From Azospirillum sp. B510 (lineage in GTDB: Bacteria > Pseudomonadota > Alphaproteobacteria > Azospirillales > Azospirillaceae), in the NCBI RefSeq assembly GCF_000010725.1, contig NC_013854.1, positions 2,447,001 through 2,511,000 on the forward strand: a DNA stretch of 64,000 nt, given 5' to 3'. Numbering within the stretch: the first letter of the stretch is position 1; every line of letters begins with the position of its first letter. Below are positions 31,667 through 42,668 of this stretch, piece by piece. A program made the position numbers and the translations under genes. Under the pieces are notes generated by a model that did no database searches, was not told where the DNA came from, and saw only the letters and a program-made list of their open reading frames with translations.

Positions 31667-32173
31667 TCAGAACGCCGCCGGCCCCTTCGACATGGCGACC
31701 ACGCCGGTGCGGCTGGCCTCGACGAGACCGAGCTGGGTCATCAGGCCGACGAAATCATCGACCTGCTCGGTGGTGCCGGTCAGCTCGAAGATGAAACTGG
31801 TCAGCGTCGCGTCCACCACCTTGGCCTTGAAGATGTCAGCCAGGCGCAGCGCCTCGATCCGCTTGTCGCCGGTGCCGGCGACCTTGACCAGCGCCAGCTC
31901 GCGCTCCACCGACGGCCCCTCGTCGGTCAGGTCATGGACGCGGTGGACCGGAACCAGCCGGCCGAGCTGCGCCTTGATCTGCTCGATGATCATCCGGGTG
32001 CCGGAGGTGACCAGCGTGATGCGCGACAGATGGTCGGCGTTGTTCACCTCCGCCACCGTCAGGCTTTCGATGTTGTAGCCGCGGCCGGAGAACAGCCCGA
32101 TGACGCGGGCGAGCACGCCCGGCTCATTGTCCACCAGCACGGCGATGGTGTGCTTTTCGATCACGTTTTCCAT
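31667..32173 (-). CDS. ilvN: Acetolactate synthase small (regulatory) subunit
   Basis: Regulatory subunit that confers valine feedback control on acetolactate synthase. 168 residues. ACT domain at the N-terminus (HTIAVLVDNEPGVLARVIGL, FSGRGYNIESLTVAEVNN) and the C-terminal ALS_ss domain (KVVDATLTSFIFELTGT). It follows ilvB by 35 bases. The name ilvH would be equally valid. Confidence 0.95.
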   Translation of the reverse strand: MENVIEKHTIAVLVDNEPGVLARVIGLFSGRGYNIESLTVAEVNNADHLSRITLVTSGTRMIIEQIKAQLGRLVPVHRVHDLTDEGPSVERELALVKVAGTGDKRIEALRLADIFKAKVVDATLTSFIFELTGTTEQVDDFVGLMTQLGLVEASRTGVVAMSKGPAAF

Positions 32174-32208
32174 GAGACCCGTCTCCCCGTTCGTTCGTCG
32201 TCAGCCGA

Positions 32209-33972
<1,764 letters not shown>

Positions 33973-34128
33973 CGGTCACGACCTTCTCATGTGGGCGCCT
34001 CCTCTAGGGCGCCCGGTTCCTTGGGAACACCAACCCCGCCGGGAGAGGATGCCGTTCAGAACAACGGCTTAGCCCCGATGGCGTGTGCTGGGACGGGCAA
34101 ATTAGTCAAATCATCCGTCATAGGTCAA
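33973..34128 (-). promoter_or_regulatory. Predicted ilvB promoter and structured leader
   Basis: On the minus strand a sigma-70-like pair is visible: TTGACC (34123-34128), an 18-base spacer, TAATTT (34099-34104). The leader of about 120 bases down to the ilvB ATG contains inverted repeats, GCCGTT-GTTCTG-AACGGC (34049-34067 region) and GGGCGCC-N8-GGCGCCC just above the gene. Attenuation controls ilv operons in other bacteria including Caulobacter. Here no codon-rich leader peptide stands out, so attenuation is only a suggestion. Confidence 0.5.
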
Positions 34129-34231
34129 CCCCAATCGCGAATGTTCGCAAAGTTTTTTTGCCGCAGTTTTTCCAAATGTTGCGCACCTGTCGCAATCCAC
34201 GTCCCACGCCCCGCCCTCCGCCGCACACGCG

Positions 34232-34263
34232 AACGGCGGCCGCACCGAAGCGCGGCCGCCGTT
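34232..34263 (-). terminator. Hairpin after the aminotransferase gene
   Basis: Perfect 12-pair inverted repeat (arms 34232-34243 and 34252-34263, eight-base loop), 34 bases past the aminotransferase stop on the minus strand. It has no T-run on that strand. It probably limits read-through into ilvB. Confidence 0.6.
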
Positions 34264-34296
34264 GCGATTTGACGACGAACCGACGGCGGGGGGGCG

Positions 34297-35508
34297 TCAG
34301 GCGGCGGTCTTCAGCAGCCCGCAGAGCCGGCGGATGCCTTCGCGGATCTGCTCCGGCTTGGTGACCGAGAAGGCGAGGCGCAGCGTGTTCCTGCCCGAGC
34401 GGTCGGCATGGAAGGCCGAGCCGGGAACGAAGGCGACGTTGGCCTCCTTGATGGCGCGGGCCAGCAGTTCGGTGCCGTCGACACCCTCCGGCGCCTCGAT
34501 CCAGACGAACAGGCCGCCTTCCGGCCGGGTCCAGGTCACCCCCGGCGGGGCGTACTCCTCCAGCGCCGCCAGCATGGCGTCGCGGCGCTCCTTGTACTGC
34601 GAGCGCAGAAGCTTCAGGTGGCTGTCGAAGATTTGCGAAACGACGTCATGCATGACGATCTGGTTGATCGTGCTGGCATGCAGGTCGGCGGCCTGCTTCA
34701 TCAGCACCAGCCGGTTGACCACCTCGGGTGCCGCGTTGACCCAGCCGACGCGCATCGCCGGCACCATGGTCTTGGAGAAGGTGCCGCCGAAGATGACGTT
34801 GGTCAGCTTGCCGCCATTGCGCTCGCAATCCAGCGCCGCCAGCAGCGGCAGCTGTTCGCCGTCATAGCGCAGCTCGCAATAGGCGGTGTCCTCGATCACC
34901 GGCACGCCGGCCGCCTCGCAGGCGTCCAGGATGGCGTGGCGACGGGCCAGCGTCACCGTGGTGCCGTTGGGGTTCTGGAAATCGGGGACGATGTAGAAGA
35001 ATTTCGGCTTCTGCGCCAGCGCCTCGGTCAGCGCCGTCATCTCCGGCCCCTCCTCATCCATCGGAATGGAGAGATAGGTCGGCTCATAGGGCGAGAAGGC
35101 CTGAAGCGCGCCGAGATAGGTCGGGCGGGTCACCGCCACCTTGTCGCCGGGGCCGATCAGCAGCTTGCCGACGAACTCCAGCACCTGCTGCGAGCCATTG
35201 GTGATCAGAACACCGTCCAAACCGATGTTGACGCCCTTGCCGCCCATATAATCGCAGATCCATTCCCGCAGCGGCGTATAGCCCTCGGTGATGGAATATT
35301 GCAGGGCGGCGCCGGCACCGGAATTCGACTGGAAGATCTTCTCATAGGCGCGCGCGATGGCGGCGTTGGGGAACAGATCCGGATCGGGAATGCCACCGGC
35401 GAAGGAGATGATCTCCGGGCGATCGATCAGCTTCAGCAACTCCCGGATTTCGGACGCCGTCATGCCGCCCACGCGGCCCGCGAACACATGGCCCCAATCA
35501 ACCGACAC
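34297..35508 (-). CDS. PLP-dependent aminotransferase, fold type I (2-aminoadipate-transaminase-like)
   Basis: 403 residues, class I/II aminotransferase of the group related to LysN and MocR aminotransferase domains. Visible: EIISFAGGIPDPDLFPNAAI, substrate loop LQYSITEGYTPLRE, and the PLP-lysine segment GGTFSKTMVPAMRVGW. I set the start at the GTG at 35508 (VSVDWGHVFAGR) because AAGGAG lies 8 bases upstream; the ORF extends 26 codons further. The substrate is not certain. miaA lies 17 bases upstream on the same strand. Confidence 0.85.
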   Translation of the reverse strand: MSVDWGHVFAGRVGGMTASEIRELLKLIDRPEIISFAGGIPDPDLFPNAAIARAYEKIFQSNSGAGAALQYSITEGYTPLREWICDYMGGKGVNIGLDGVLITNGSQQVLEFVGKLLIGPGDKVAVTRPTYLGALQAFSPYEPTYLSIPMDEEGPEMTALTEALAQKPKFFYIVPDFQNPNGTTVTLARRHAILDACEAAGVPVIEDTAYCELRYDGEQLPLLAALDCERNGGKLTNVIFGGTFSKTMVPAMRVGWVNAAPEVVNRLVLMKQAADLHASTINQIVMHDVVSQIFDSHLKLLRSQYKERRDAMLAALEEYAPPGVTWTRPEGGLFVWIEAPEGVDGTELLARAIKEANVAFVPGSAFHADRSGRNTLRLAFSVTKPEQIREGIRRLCGLLKTAA

Positions 35509-35525
35509 GGTGCTTCTCCTTCGGA

Positions 35526-36542
35526 TCAGTAATTTAGTATCGTTCTCAGGCGGTCGAGCATTGCATTTCGTACCGCAGGCGAACAAGGCAGCTCGATGGT
35601 ATGGCAGCTATGCTGTCCTGTATGACTTACCAGCAAATCGGGTGTTTTGCCAACAATCTGATGCCGGAACCACGTCACCTGCCGTTTGGCATAGCGGCGG
35701 GTTGATTGCCGGGCCAGGGTGACCGCTTCATCCAGCGGGATTTCGCCGTGCAGGAAGCGGCGCAGTTCCGGCACGCCCAACGCCTTCAGCACCGGCAGGT
35801 CGGGAGCGAGCGCTCGCTCGCGCGCCAGGCTGTCCAGTCGCCGTACCTCCTCCAGCGCCCCCTGCTCCATCATCAGGCCGAAGCGCTCGTCGCATTGGGC
35901 ATAAAGGTCGGTTCGCGGCGGATCGAGCACCAGAATGGTGAAGCGCAAATCCTCCGGCGCGCCCTGGGCGGTCCGGCCCTGCCAATGCGACAGGGCATGG
36001 CCGGTCGCCTCCAGCACCTCCCAGGCGCGGGTCAGGCGGGTGGTGTCGCCGGGGTTGAGCCTGGCCGAGGCCGGATCGCGGGCGACCAGCTCGGCGCGGA
36101 AGGCCTCGCCGCCGAGGACCGCCAGCCGGGCATGGGCGGCGGCGCGCACCGCGTCCGGGATGGGCGGCACCTCGCTCAGCCCCTGCATCAGCGCCCGCAG
36201 ATAGAGGCCGGTGCCGCCGACCACCACCGGCAAGCGCCCGGCGGCCTTGGCGGCGGCGATCTCCGCCAACGCCATCCCGCGCCAGCGCGCCGCAGACCCG
36301 CGCTCCGCCGCCGGCAGCACGCCATAGAGCCGGTGCGGCGCCCGCGCCAGATCCTCGGCCGGCGGCCGGGCGGTGAGCAAATCCAGCTCGGCATAGAGCT
36401 GCATGCTGTCGGCATTGATGACGGTGCCGTCGAACGCCTCGGCGATGGCGAGCGCCAGTCCCGACTTGCCCGAGGCGGTCGGGCCACCGATGACGACGAC
36501 GTCGGTGAGATGGGCGGTATGATGGGGGATGAGGTCGCTCAT
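35526..36542 (-). CDS. miaA: tRNA dimethylallyltransferase
   Basis: Adds the isopentenyl group to A37 of tRNAs that read UNN codons. 338 residues from the ATG at 36542. The P-loop GGPTASGKSGLALAIAE, the INADSMQLYAELDLLTARPP segment and the C-terminal RQSTRRYAKRQVTWFRH motif are all present. An upstream in-frame start exists, but the extra residues are not conserved-looking. The gene is divergent from serB with 131 bases between. Confidence 0.95.
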   Translation of the reverse strand: MSDLIPHHTAHLTDVVVIGGPTASGKSGLALAIAEAFDGTVINADSMQLYAELDLLTARPPAEDLARAPHRLYGVLPAAERGSAARWRGMALAEIAAAKAAGRLPVVVGGTGLYLRALMQGLSEVPPIPDAVRAAAHARLAVLGGEAFRAELVARDPASARLNPGDTTRLTRAWEVLEATGHALSHWQGRTAQGAPEDLRFTILVLDPPRTDLYAQCDERFGLMMEQGALEEVRRLDSLARERALAPDLPVLKALGVPELRRFLHGEIPLDEAVTLARQSTRRYAKRQVTWFRHQIVGKTPDLLVSHTGQHSCHTIELPCSPAVRNAMLDRLRTILNY

Positions 36543-36673
36543 CCCCCTTCCATGGCGCCCCGGCGCCCGCATTGCAACATCCAAGCGCGCCGACACCGAA
36601 GCTTCGTTGGACCCGGCCCCCCGCCTGTGCTAGGCAGCGCGCAAAGGCCCTCTTTTCCTCGGGACACCCGCCG

Positions 36674-37567
36674 ATGAACGCCGTCGCCACGCTGATCGCC
36701 CCCCGCACCGCCACCCTCGACGAGGCCGCCGTCCAGACCGCCAAGGCGGCGCTGGTCGGGCTGGGCGCCGATGCCGGGCTGCCGGACTGGCTGGCGCCGG
36801 GCGGCGCCTGCGACCTGCCCTTCGGCAATCTGGCGCCGGAGCAGGCGGAGGCGGCGATCCGCCACGCGCTCGGCGGCGCCACGCTGGACATCATCGCCCA
36901 GCCGGCGGCGACGCGGCGCAAGCGGCTGCTGGTCGCCGACATGGAATCGACGATCATCGAGCAGGAGATGCTTGACGAGCTGGGCGATTATGTCGGGCTG
37001 AAGGACCACATCGCCGCCATCACCGCCCGCGCCATGAATGGCGAGATCGACTTCAAGGACGCGGTGCGCGAGCGGGTCGCCCTGCTGAAGGGCCTGAAGG
37101 AGACGGTCATCGACGAGGTGTGGCGCCGCGCTACCCTGATGCCCGGCGCGGCGCAACTGGTCGGCACCATGCGCGCCAACGGCGCCGTCTGCGTCCTGGT
37201 CTCGGGCGGCTTCCGCTGCTTCACCGGCCGGGTGCGCGGCTGGATCGGCTTCGACGACGACCGCGGCAACGAGCTGGAGGTGAAGGGCGGCGTGATGACC
37301 GGCAAGGTGATCGAACCGATCCTCGATAAGGACAGCAAGCTCCAGGCGCTGATGGCCTATGCCGGCGAGCATCGCGTGCCGGTCGCCGAGACCATGGCCG
37401 TCGGCGACGGCGCCAACGACCTGCCGATGCTGCTGGCCGCCGGCCTGGGCGTCGCCTTCCACGCCAAGGCGGTGGTCGCCGCCGAGGCCCGCGCCCGCGT
37501 CGACCATGGCGACCTGACCGCCCTGCTCTACGCCCAGGGTTACCGGGTGACGGAATTCGTCGGGTAA
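36674..37567 (+). CDS. serB: Phosphoserine phosphatase
   Basis: Last enzyme of serine biosynthesis, a HAD-superfamily phosphatase. 297 residues. HAD motif I is LLVADMESTIIEQEML, with D89 as nucleophile and Glu at position 91 where the family usually has Asp. Motif II is VLVSGGFRCFT, and the motif IV region is AVGDGANDLPMLLAAGLGV. The N-terminal 80 residues are a regulatory extension as in E. coli SerB. Single gene, divergent from miaA. Confidence 0.93.
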   Translation: MNAVATLIAPRTATLDEAAVQTAKAALVGLGADAGLPDWLAPGGACDLPFGNLAPEQAEAAIRHALGGATLDIIAQPAATRRKRLLVADMESTIIEQEMLDELGDYVGLKDHIAAITARAMNGEIDFKDAVRERVALLKGLKETVIDEVWRRATLMPGAAQLVGTMRANGAVCVLVSGGFRCFTGRVRGWIGFDDDRGNELEVKGGVMTGKVIEPILDKDSKLQALMAYAGEHRVPVAETMAVGDGANDLPMLLAAGLGVAFHAKAVVAAEARARVDHGDLTALLYAQGYRVTEFVG

Positions 37568-37599
37568 GCGGGACTCCGCCTCCTCACGCCCACATCCCC

Positions 37600-38010
37600 T
37601 TACGCCCACACGCCCCGCACATAGGGCGTCAGCTGCGTGTCCATCAGGATGATGTGGCGCACCAGCCAGTCGGCGGTGAATTTATAGAGTTTCTCGGCGT
37701 TCTCATGGGTGGGATCGCTGGAAAACTGGTTGGACAGCTCGCTGACCTTCTGCACCGCGGCGCGGTGCATGGCGACATGCTCCTGGAATTTCGGATAATG
37801 CACGATCTGCATGATCCGTTCTTCGCGGGCGAAATGCTCCTTGGTGTATTCCAGCAGCTTGATCAGGATCTTGGCGACACGCGCCGGCTGGAAGCGCGGC
37901 GCCGCCAGCGCCGCGTCGAGTTCGTTCAGATACTCGATCAGATGCTTGTGATCGTCATCGATGGCCGGCTGGCCGACGCTCAACTGCCGTCGCCATGTGA
38001 TGGCGCCCAT
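37600..38010 (-). CDS. Bacteriohemerythrin
   Basis: 136-residue diiron oxygen-binding protein. Ligand motifs are IDDDHKHLIEYLN, KEHFAREERIM, FQEHVAMHRAAV and WLVRHIILMDTQL, in the usual order and spacing. It differs from the hemerythrin at 19400 in sequence and has the bacteriohemerythrin start (ITWRRQLSVGQPAIDDDH). Convergent with serB (32-base gap). Confidence 0.95.
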   Translation of the reverse strand: MGAITWRRQLSVGQPAIDDDHKHLIEYLNELDAALAAPRFQPARVAKILIKLLEYTKEHFAREERIMQIVHYPKFQEHVAMHRAAVQKVSELSNQFSSDPTHENAEKLYKFTADWLVRHIILMDTQLTPYVRGVWA

Positions 38011-38135
38011 GACCTTGCCGCCTCCCCCGTACCGGCACCCCGTTTTGGCGGAGTATGGCTGGTGTTACCACCGCACCAGAACAGCCGGCAGCGTCACACG
38101 GCAATTTGACGCACCCGAGGGATGCGGACCTCCAT

Positions 38136-38173
38136 GGAAAGGGGCGGATGCGTCGCCGCACCCGCCCCTTTCC
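38136..38173 (-). terminator. Long terminator hairpin of fabI
   Basis: Seventeen-pair stem (arms 38136-38152 and 38157-38173) with a GCGA, GNRA-type, loop on the minus strand and one G-U pair that forms only in that direction. It starts 35 bases past the fabI stop. Its T-run is short (CCTTTCC). Confidence 0.8.
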
Positions 38174-38207
38174 GCAACCGGAAATCCGCCGATCTCAGCC
38201 GTCGATC

Positions 38208-38993
38208 TCAGCCGATGATGGAATAGCCGCAATCGACATAGGTGGTGTCGCCGGTGATGCCCTTGGCGCCGTCGGTGGCGAGGAAGGCGGTGGTGTAGCC
38301 GACCTCCTCGATGGTCACCAGACGGCCTTCCGGGGCGCGATCGGCGGCCTTGTCCAGCAGCTCGTCGAAATGCGCGATGCCGGAGGCGGCGCGGGTCTTG
38401 ATCGGGCCGGGGGAGATGGCGTGGACGCGGATGCCCTTCGGGCCGAGCTCGGCCGCCAGATAACGCACGCTGGCCTCCAGCGCCGCCTTCACCGGTCCCA
38501 TGACGCCGTAATTGTCGATGACGCGGTTGGCGCCGAAATAGGACATGGTGAACAGCGACCCGCCATCCTTCATCAGCGGCTCGGCATATTTCGCCATGCG
38601 GATGAAGGAGTGGCAGGAGACGTCCATCGCCTGCTGGAAGCCTTCGCGCGAGCAATCGACGACACGGCCGTGCAAATCCTCCTTCGGCGCGAAGGCGATG
38701 CTGTGCAGCGCGAAGTCGAGCTTGCCCCACTTCTCGCCGATCTTGTCGAAGATCGCCTTCAGCTCGCCCTCGCCGGTGACGTCCACCGGTTCGAAGATCT
38801 CGGCCTCGAGCTGCTGGGCCAGCGGTTCGACGAACTTCTTGGCCTTGTCGTTCAGATAGCTGACCGCAAGGTCGGCACCCAGCGCGCGGAAGGCGCGGGC
38901 GCAGCCCCAGGCGATCGACTGGTCGTTGGCGATGCCGAGGACGAGCCCCTTCTTGCCTTCGAGCGTGGCGGCGGCGGGAATGATCGTGGTCAT
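38208..38993 (-). CDS. fabI: Enoyl-[acyl-carrier-protein] reductase (NADH)
   Basis: Last reduction step in the fatty acid elongation cycle. 261-residue short-chain dehydrogenase of FabI type: nucleotide-binding VLGIANDQSIAWGCARAFR, catalytic Y162 and K169 in DNYGVMGPVKAALEAS, and SPGPIKTRAASGI. The ORF is open upstream, but the ATG at 38993 has an AGGA at normal spacing and starts the typical MTTIIPAAATLEGKKGL. FabI is the usual triclosan target. Confidence 0.96.
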   Translation of the reverse strand: MTTIIPAAATLEGKKGLVLGIANDQSIAWGCARAFRALGADLAVSYLNDKAKKFVEPLAQQLEAEIFEPVDVTGEGELKAIFDKIGEKWGKLDFALHSIAFAPKEDLHGRVVDCSREGFQQAMDVSCHSFIRMAKYAEPLMKDGGSLFTMSYFGANRVIDNYGVMGPVKAALEASVRYLAAELGPKGIRVHAISPGPIKTRAASGIAHFDELLDKAADRAPEGRLVTIEEVGYTTAFLATDGAKGITGDTTYVDCGYSIIG

Positions 38994-39299
38994 GCGAACT
39001 GTCCTGCGGTCGATGTGACGGGGGGAGCGGCCGCAAGCATAGGCAAGCACGGCGCCGTTCCTTGTGCAGCGCACCATAGACCAGACAACACGTCTCCGCA
39101 ATGATAAACAGATGCGTTCCGCTTATGCATGCCAGTCAACCCACAACATTTCTCCCATCATTCGCAGTAAATGGCAACAGACCTCCAATATTGACTTTCA
39201 TTGATCCATATCAAAGACGGCTTGCCCGCGACAGGATGACAGGCCGCTTCTTAATGACAGTTCCGTTATGGTGCGGGCCGCTTGCCAAGCCCGACATCC
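38994..39299. other. Gene-free, lower-GC region upstream of fabI
   Basis: 306 bases with a clear drop in GC between 39090 and 39260. It must contain the fabI promoter. No ribosome-binding site or coding pattern supports the short open frames that cross it, and no repeat or RNA structure stands out. Confidence 0.5.
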
Positions 39300-39755
39300 C
39301 TAGCGCGTGACGCCCGGCGAGAAGGAGGGTGGGTCGCTGGCCGGAAAGGATTCCTGCGAGGCCTCGTCGACGATCTCCTCCTCGCACTCATGGGTGTAGA
39401 TATCACCGGGATGGCGGGAATAGGGATCGGTGCCATGCTCGACATCCTGGGCCGGGATCGCCGTCCGGTCACCCCGGTCACGGCCATGAGGCTCCCGCGC
39501 CGACAGCATCGCCTTGGCGGGACAATGGCCGGTCAGTCCACGCGCCACCAAGGCGCCGCCCGCCAGGGCCAGGGCGGCACCGCTCCAACCGGGCCGGCGC
39601 AGTCCGAAAGCCGCCAGCAGCACGCCGCCGGCCAGCGACGCCAGCCGCTCGCCATGCCCGACATTGATGCCGTAGCCATTACCGGACTTGTCCATGCGGT
39701 CGCCAACGTCGCGCAGGGTGCGCCGGGCGCCGTCCGTGATGGAAGAGAGTTCCAT
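39300..39755 (-). CDS. DUF2892-type membrane protein with acidic tail
   Basis: 151 residues. The central part (INVGHGERLASLAGGVLLAA, FGLRRPGW, then LALAGGALVARGLTGHCP) is the DUF2892 two-helix module known from YgaP-like proteins. A soluble tail follows with EHGTDPYSRHPGDIYTHECE and a Ser/Pro end (EEIVDEASQESFPASDPPSF), a motif common to small alphaproteobacterial stress proteins. I chose the ATG at 39755. Probably co-transcribed with the PRC-barrel gene upstream (60-base gap). Confidence 0.75.
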   Translation of the reverse strand: MELSSITDGARRTLRDVGDRMDKSGNGYGINVGHGERLASLAGGVLLAAFGLRRPGWSGAALALAGGALVARGLTGHCPAKAMLSAREPHGRDRGDRTAIPAQDVEHGTDPYSRHPGDIYTHECEEEIVDEASQESFPASDPPSFSPGVTR

Positions 39756-39815
39756 GTCGGTCCTCCTGAATGCGGGTTCCGGTCGGGGATCGTCCGCCAT
39801 CGGATGGGTATCACG

Positions 39816-40757
39816 TCACTGTTGGGAAACCGGCGGCTGGGGGGGAGCGTTCCCGGCCGGTGTTTGCGAAGCGGCGTTCGGTGCGGCCGGCGAACCACTC
39901 CCCTGCCCGCTTCCCGTGTCGGCGGGCGCCCCGCTGGAACCGGCGGCGCCACGCGCCTGCTGCAATTCCTGGTTCAGCCGGGCGACCTCCTGCGACAGGC
40001 GCTGAACCTCCTGGCGCAGCGGTGCCGCCGCCACGTCCCCGCTCCCGCCCGATGCGCCGGCGATGGCGGCCAGCGTCGCCGAATCGCGCATCCAATAGGG
40101 CGACACGCCGTAATAGGTGTGCACCGCCATCGCCCATTGACGGTCGTTCATGTTCGGGCGGTTCCTGTCGTCGAAGCGCGGCGCGTTGGTCAGCTTTTCC
40201 TTCGGAACATTCAGGACGTAGCCATCGCCCGACGGGGAGAACAACGCCCAGGGAACGGCGAAGTCGGCATCGCCGATGCCGAGAAAGCCGCCCAGCTCGA
40301 CAACAGCATAGGCGACGCGGCCGGTGCCCGGATCGATGATCAGTTCGGAGATGCTGCCCAGATCCTTGCCGTCCGGGCTGCGCAACTTGGCGTTTTCCAG
40401 ATCGTCGGCGGCGATCGCGCGGGGATGGGCGATCGAATCCCGCAATGCCGCCGCGTCGCCAAGGATGGCTTGGCAGGCGGGCGCGTCGCCCTTCCGCGCG
40501 GCGGCCTGGGCCGCCTGTTGCAAGGCGCGGAGCTGCGCGGTTTCCTGCTGGGTCACCGGGGCCGGCGTGCCGGGGCCAGCCGCCTCAAGCGCCGCTGCCT
40601 GTTGCCCCAGCCGGTCCAGACCGGCGGCGCACTCATCGGTCGCCAGCGCCGGCGCCGCGATTGACAGGGAGCCGAGCACGGCGAGCAACAGGGCATTGCC
40701 CAACACAGTGCCCAACACGGGCGCGGCAGGGGGCGCGGTGGTAGTCGGGCGCGTCAT
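39816..40757 (-). CDS. PRC-barrel domain protein, exported
   Basis: 313 residues. Signal peptide or anchor (LGNALLLAVLGSLSIAAPAL, ATDEC), an Ala/Gln-rich helical region, then a PRC-barrel (LENAKLRSPDGKDLGSISEL, ELGGFLGIGDADFAVPW). The C-terminal third has a Gln-rich coiled coil (LRQEVQRLSQEVARLNQELQ) and a Gly/Ser/Pro tail. I start at the ATG at 40757, 8 bases after GGAGGA. Predicted periplasmic; binding partner unknown. A second PRC-barrel protein is at 49662. Confidence 0.8.
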   Translation of the reverse strand: MTRPTTTAPPAAPVLGTVLGNALLLAVLGSLSIAAPALATDECAAGLDRLGQQAAALEAAGPGTPAPVTQQETAQLRALQQAAQAAARKGDAPACQAILGDAAALRDSIAHPRAIAADDLENAKLRSPDGKDLGSISELIIDPGTGRVAYAVVELGGFLGIGDADFAVPWALFSPSGDGYVLNVPKEKLTNAPRFDDRNRPNMNDRQWAMAVHTYYGVSPYWMRDSATLAAIAGASGGSGDVAAAPLRQEVQRLSQEVARLNQELQQARGAAGSSGAPADTGSGQGSGSPAAPNAASQTPAGNAPPQPPVSQQ

Positions 40758-40844
40758 CGGGGCATCCTCCGGCTTCGGTCGTCGCATGCCGGATGAACAG
40801 CATGGCCAAGCCGGAGGTTCCCGGACCCCGTTCGCGGACGGAGA

Positions 40845-41485
<641 letters not shown>

Positions 41486-41489
<4 letters not shown>

Positions 41490-42202
41490 GAGCGGAACAG
41501 CCTCGTATATTGGGTTTCGTGGATCATCGAGGTCCAGTCGACGGCCATCGCCCGGCCGCCGAGATCGTCGAGCGGAGCCGACAGCGCCGCCTCGGCCGCC
41601 CGGTGGGTGATGGGGTCGAGGGCGGCCAGCGCCCGCTGCCCGTCGGTCTGGCCGAGCGGCACCAGCCGGACGCCGGCCGACACCAGATTGGCGGCGAAGG
41701 CATGCAGATAGGCGGTCAACGCCGGCCCCTCCGCCACGCCGATCAGCGCGGCGGCCAGCGCCACCGCCACCGCATAGGCGACCGGCCGTCCGCTGGCGGT
41801 GATCACCGCGTCCCAGCGCGCCAGCCCGTCGAGCGGCCAGGCGGCGCGGATGGCCAGCAGGAAGGCCTGTCCCTGCGCCCGCGATTCGAGCGCCGTCTCG
41901 GCCGAGGCGCGCAGGATGTCGGCCCGCTCCACCGCCCAGGCGAAACCGGCCTCGTCGCCCGTCAGCACGGCGCGGTGGGCGGCGGCGAACAGCATGCCGT
42001 CGGTCCGCCCGGCACCGTGGCGCAGGATGCCGTCGAGCCAGGCGATCAGCGTCGCCCGGTCGCGCACCAGCCCCTGTTCCACCGCCGCCTCGATGCCATG
42101 GCTGTAGGAGAAGCCGCCGACCGGAAAGCTCGGCGACAGCCACGCCAGCAGCCGCGTCAGGGCGTGGGTGGAAACCCCATCCAACTCAGTGCGAATGCCC
42201 AT
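41486..42202 (-). CDS. ureF: Urease accessory protein UreF
   Basis: Scaffold that couples UreD and UreG during urease activation. 238 residues from the ATG at 42202; ATGs 4 and 9 codons further up are alternatives and would lengthen the overlap with ureE. The family segments [20 protein letters not shown] and [16 protein letters not shown] are present. It overlaps both neighbours. Confidence 0.93.
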
Positions 42203-42668
42203 GTCCGCCGCCATGCGAATGCCCGCCATAGGCGCCGCCTTCCGGCATGAAGGGTGCCGTCACGTCACGTACCTCGGCGCCAAGCCCGCGCAGCATATCC
42301 TCGATCACATGGTCGCGGCGCAGCCGGATGGTGTCGCCGGCAATCTGCACCGGCAGGTGGCGGTTGCCGAGATGCCAGGCGACCCGCGCGAAGGCCTCGA
42401 CCGGGCCGGGCACACGGACCTCCATCAACGCCTCGGGTGCCGCGACCACACGCAGGAAGCTGCCGTCGCCCAGTTCCAGCCCGTCGCCGTCGTCCAGCGC
42501 CACCGCGCGCGGCAGGTCGAGCAGGAAGGCGCCGCCGGCATCGTCGGTCATCGCCATGCGGCGGCGGAAGCGGTCGTCAAAGGCCAGCGTCACGGTGCCG
42601 GCGGCCCGCTCGGCCGGCCAATGGCCGCGGGCATGGACTCGGGTGGCGCGGCGGGTGGGGTCGGTCAT
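42186..42668 (-). CDS. ureE: Urease accessory protein UreE (nickel chaperone)
   Basis: Nickel-binding metallochaperone, 160 residues. N-terminal UreE domain (TLAFDDRFRRRMAMTDDAGG), then the metal-binding domain with HLGNRHLPVQI and RDHVIEDMLRGLGAEV. The C-terminal tail is His-rich ([13 protein letters not shown]), typical for UreE. Its ATG shares the A of the murI TGA (TGATG). Confidence 0.95.
   Translation of the reverse strand: MTDPTRRATRVHARGHWPAERAAGTVTLAFDDRFRRRMAMTDDAGGAFLLDLPRAVALDDGDGLELGDGSFLRVVAAPEALMEVRVPGPVEAFARVAWHLGNRHLPVQIAGDTIRLRRDHVIEDMLRGLGAEVRDVTAPFMPEGGAYGGHSHGGGHGHSH

Noticed and set aside
34056..34121. 21-codon frame as an ilvB leader peptide
   Set aside because: Its ATG lies within the predicted promoter spacer and its codons are not enriched for Leu, Ile or Val.
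39101..39310. 69-codon plus-strand frame in the fabI upstream region
   Set aside because: No ribosome-binding site, lower GC without codon-position bias, and no recognisable protein.
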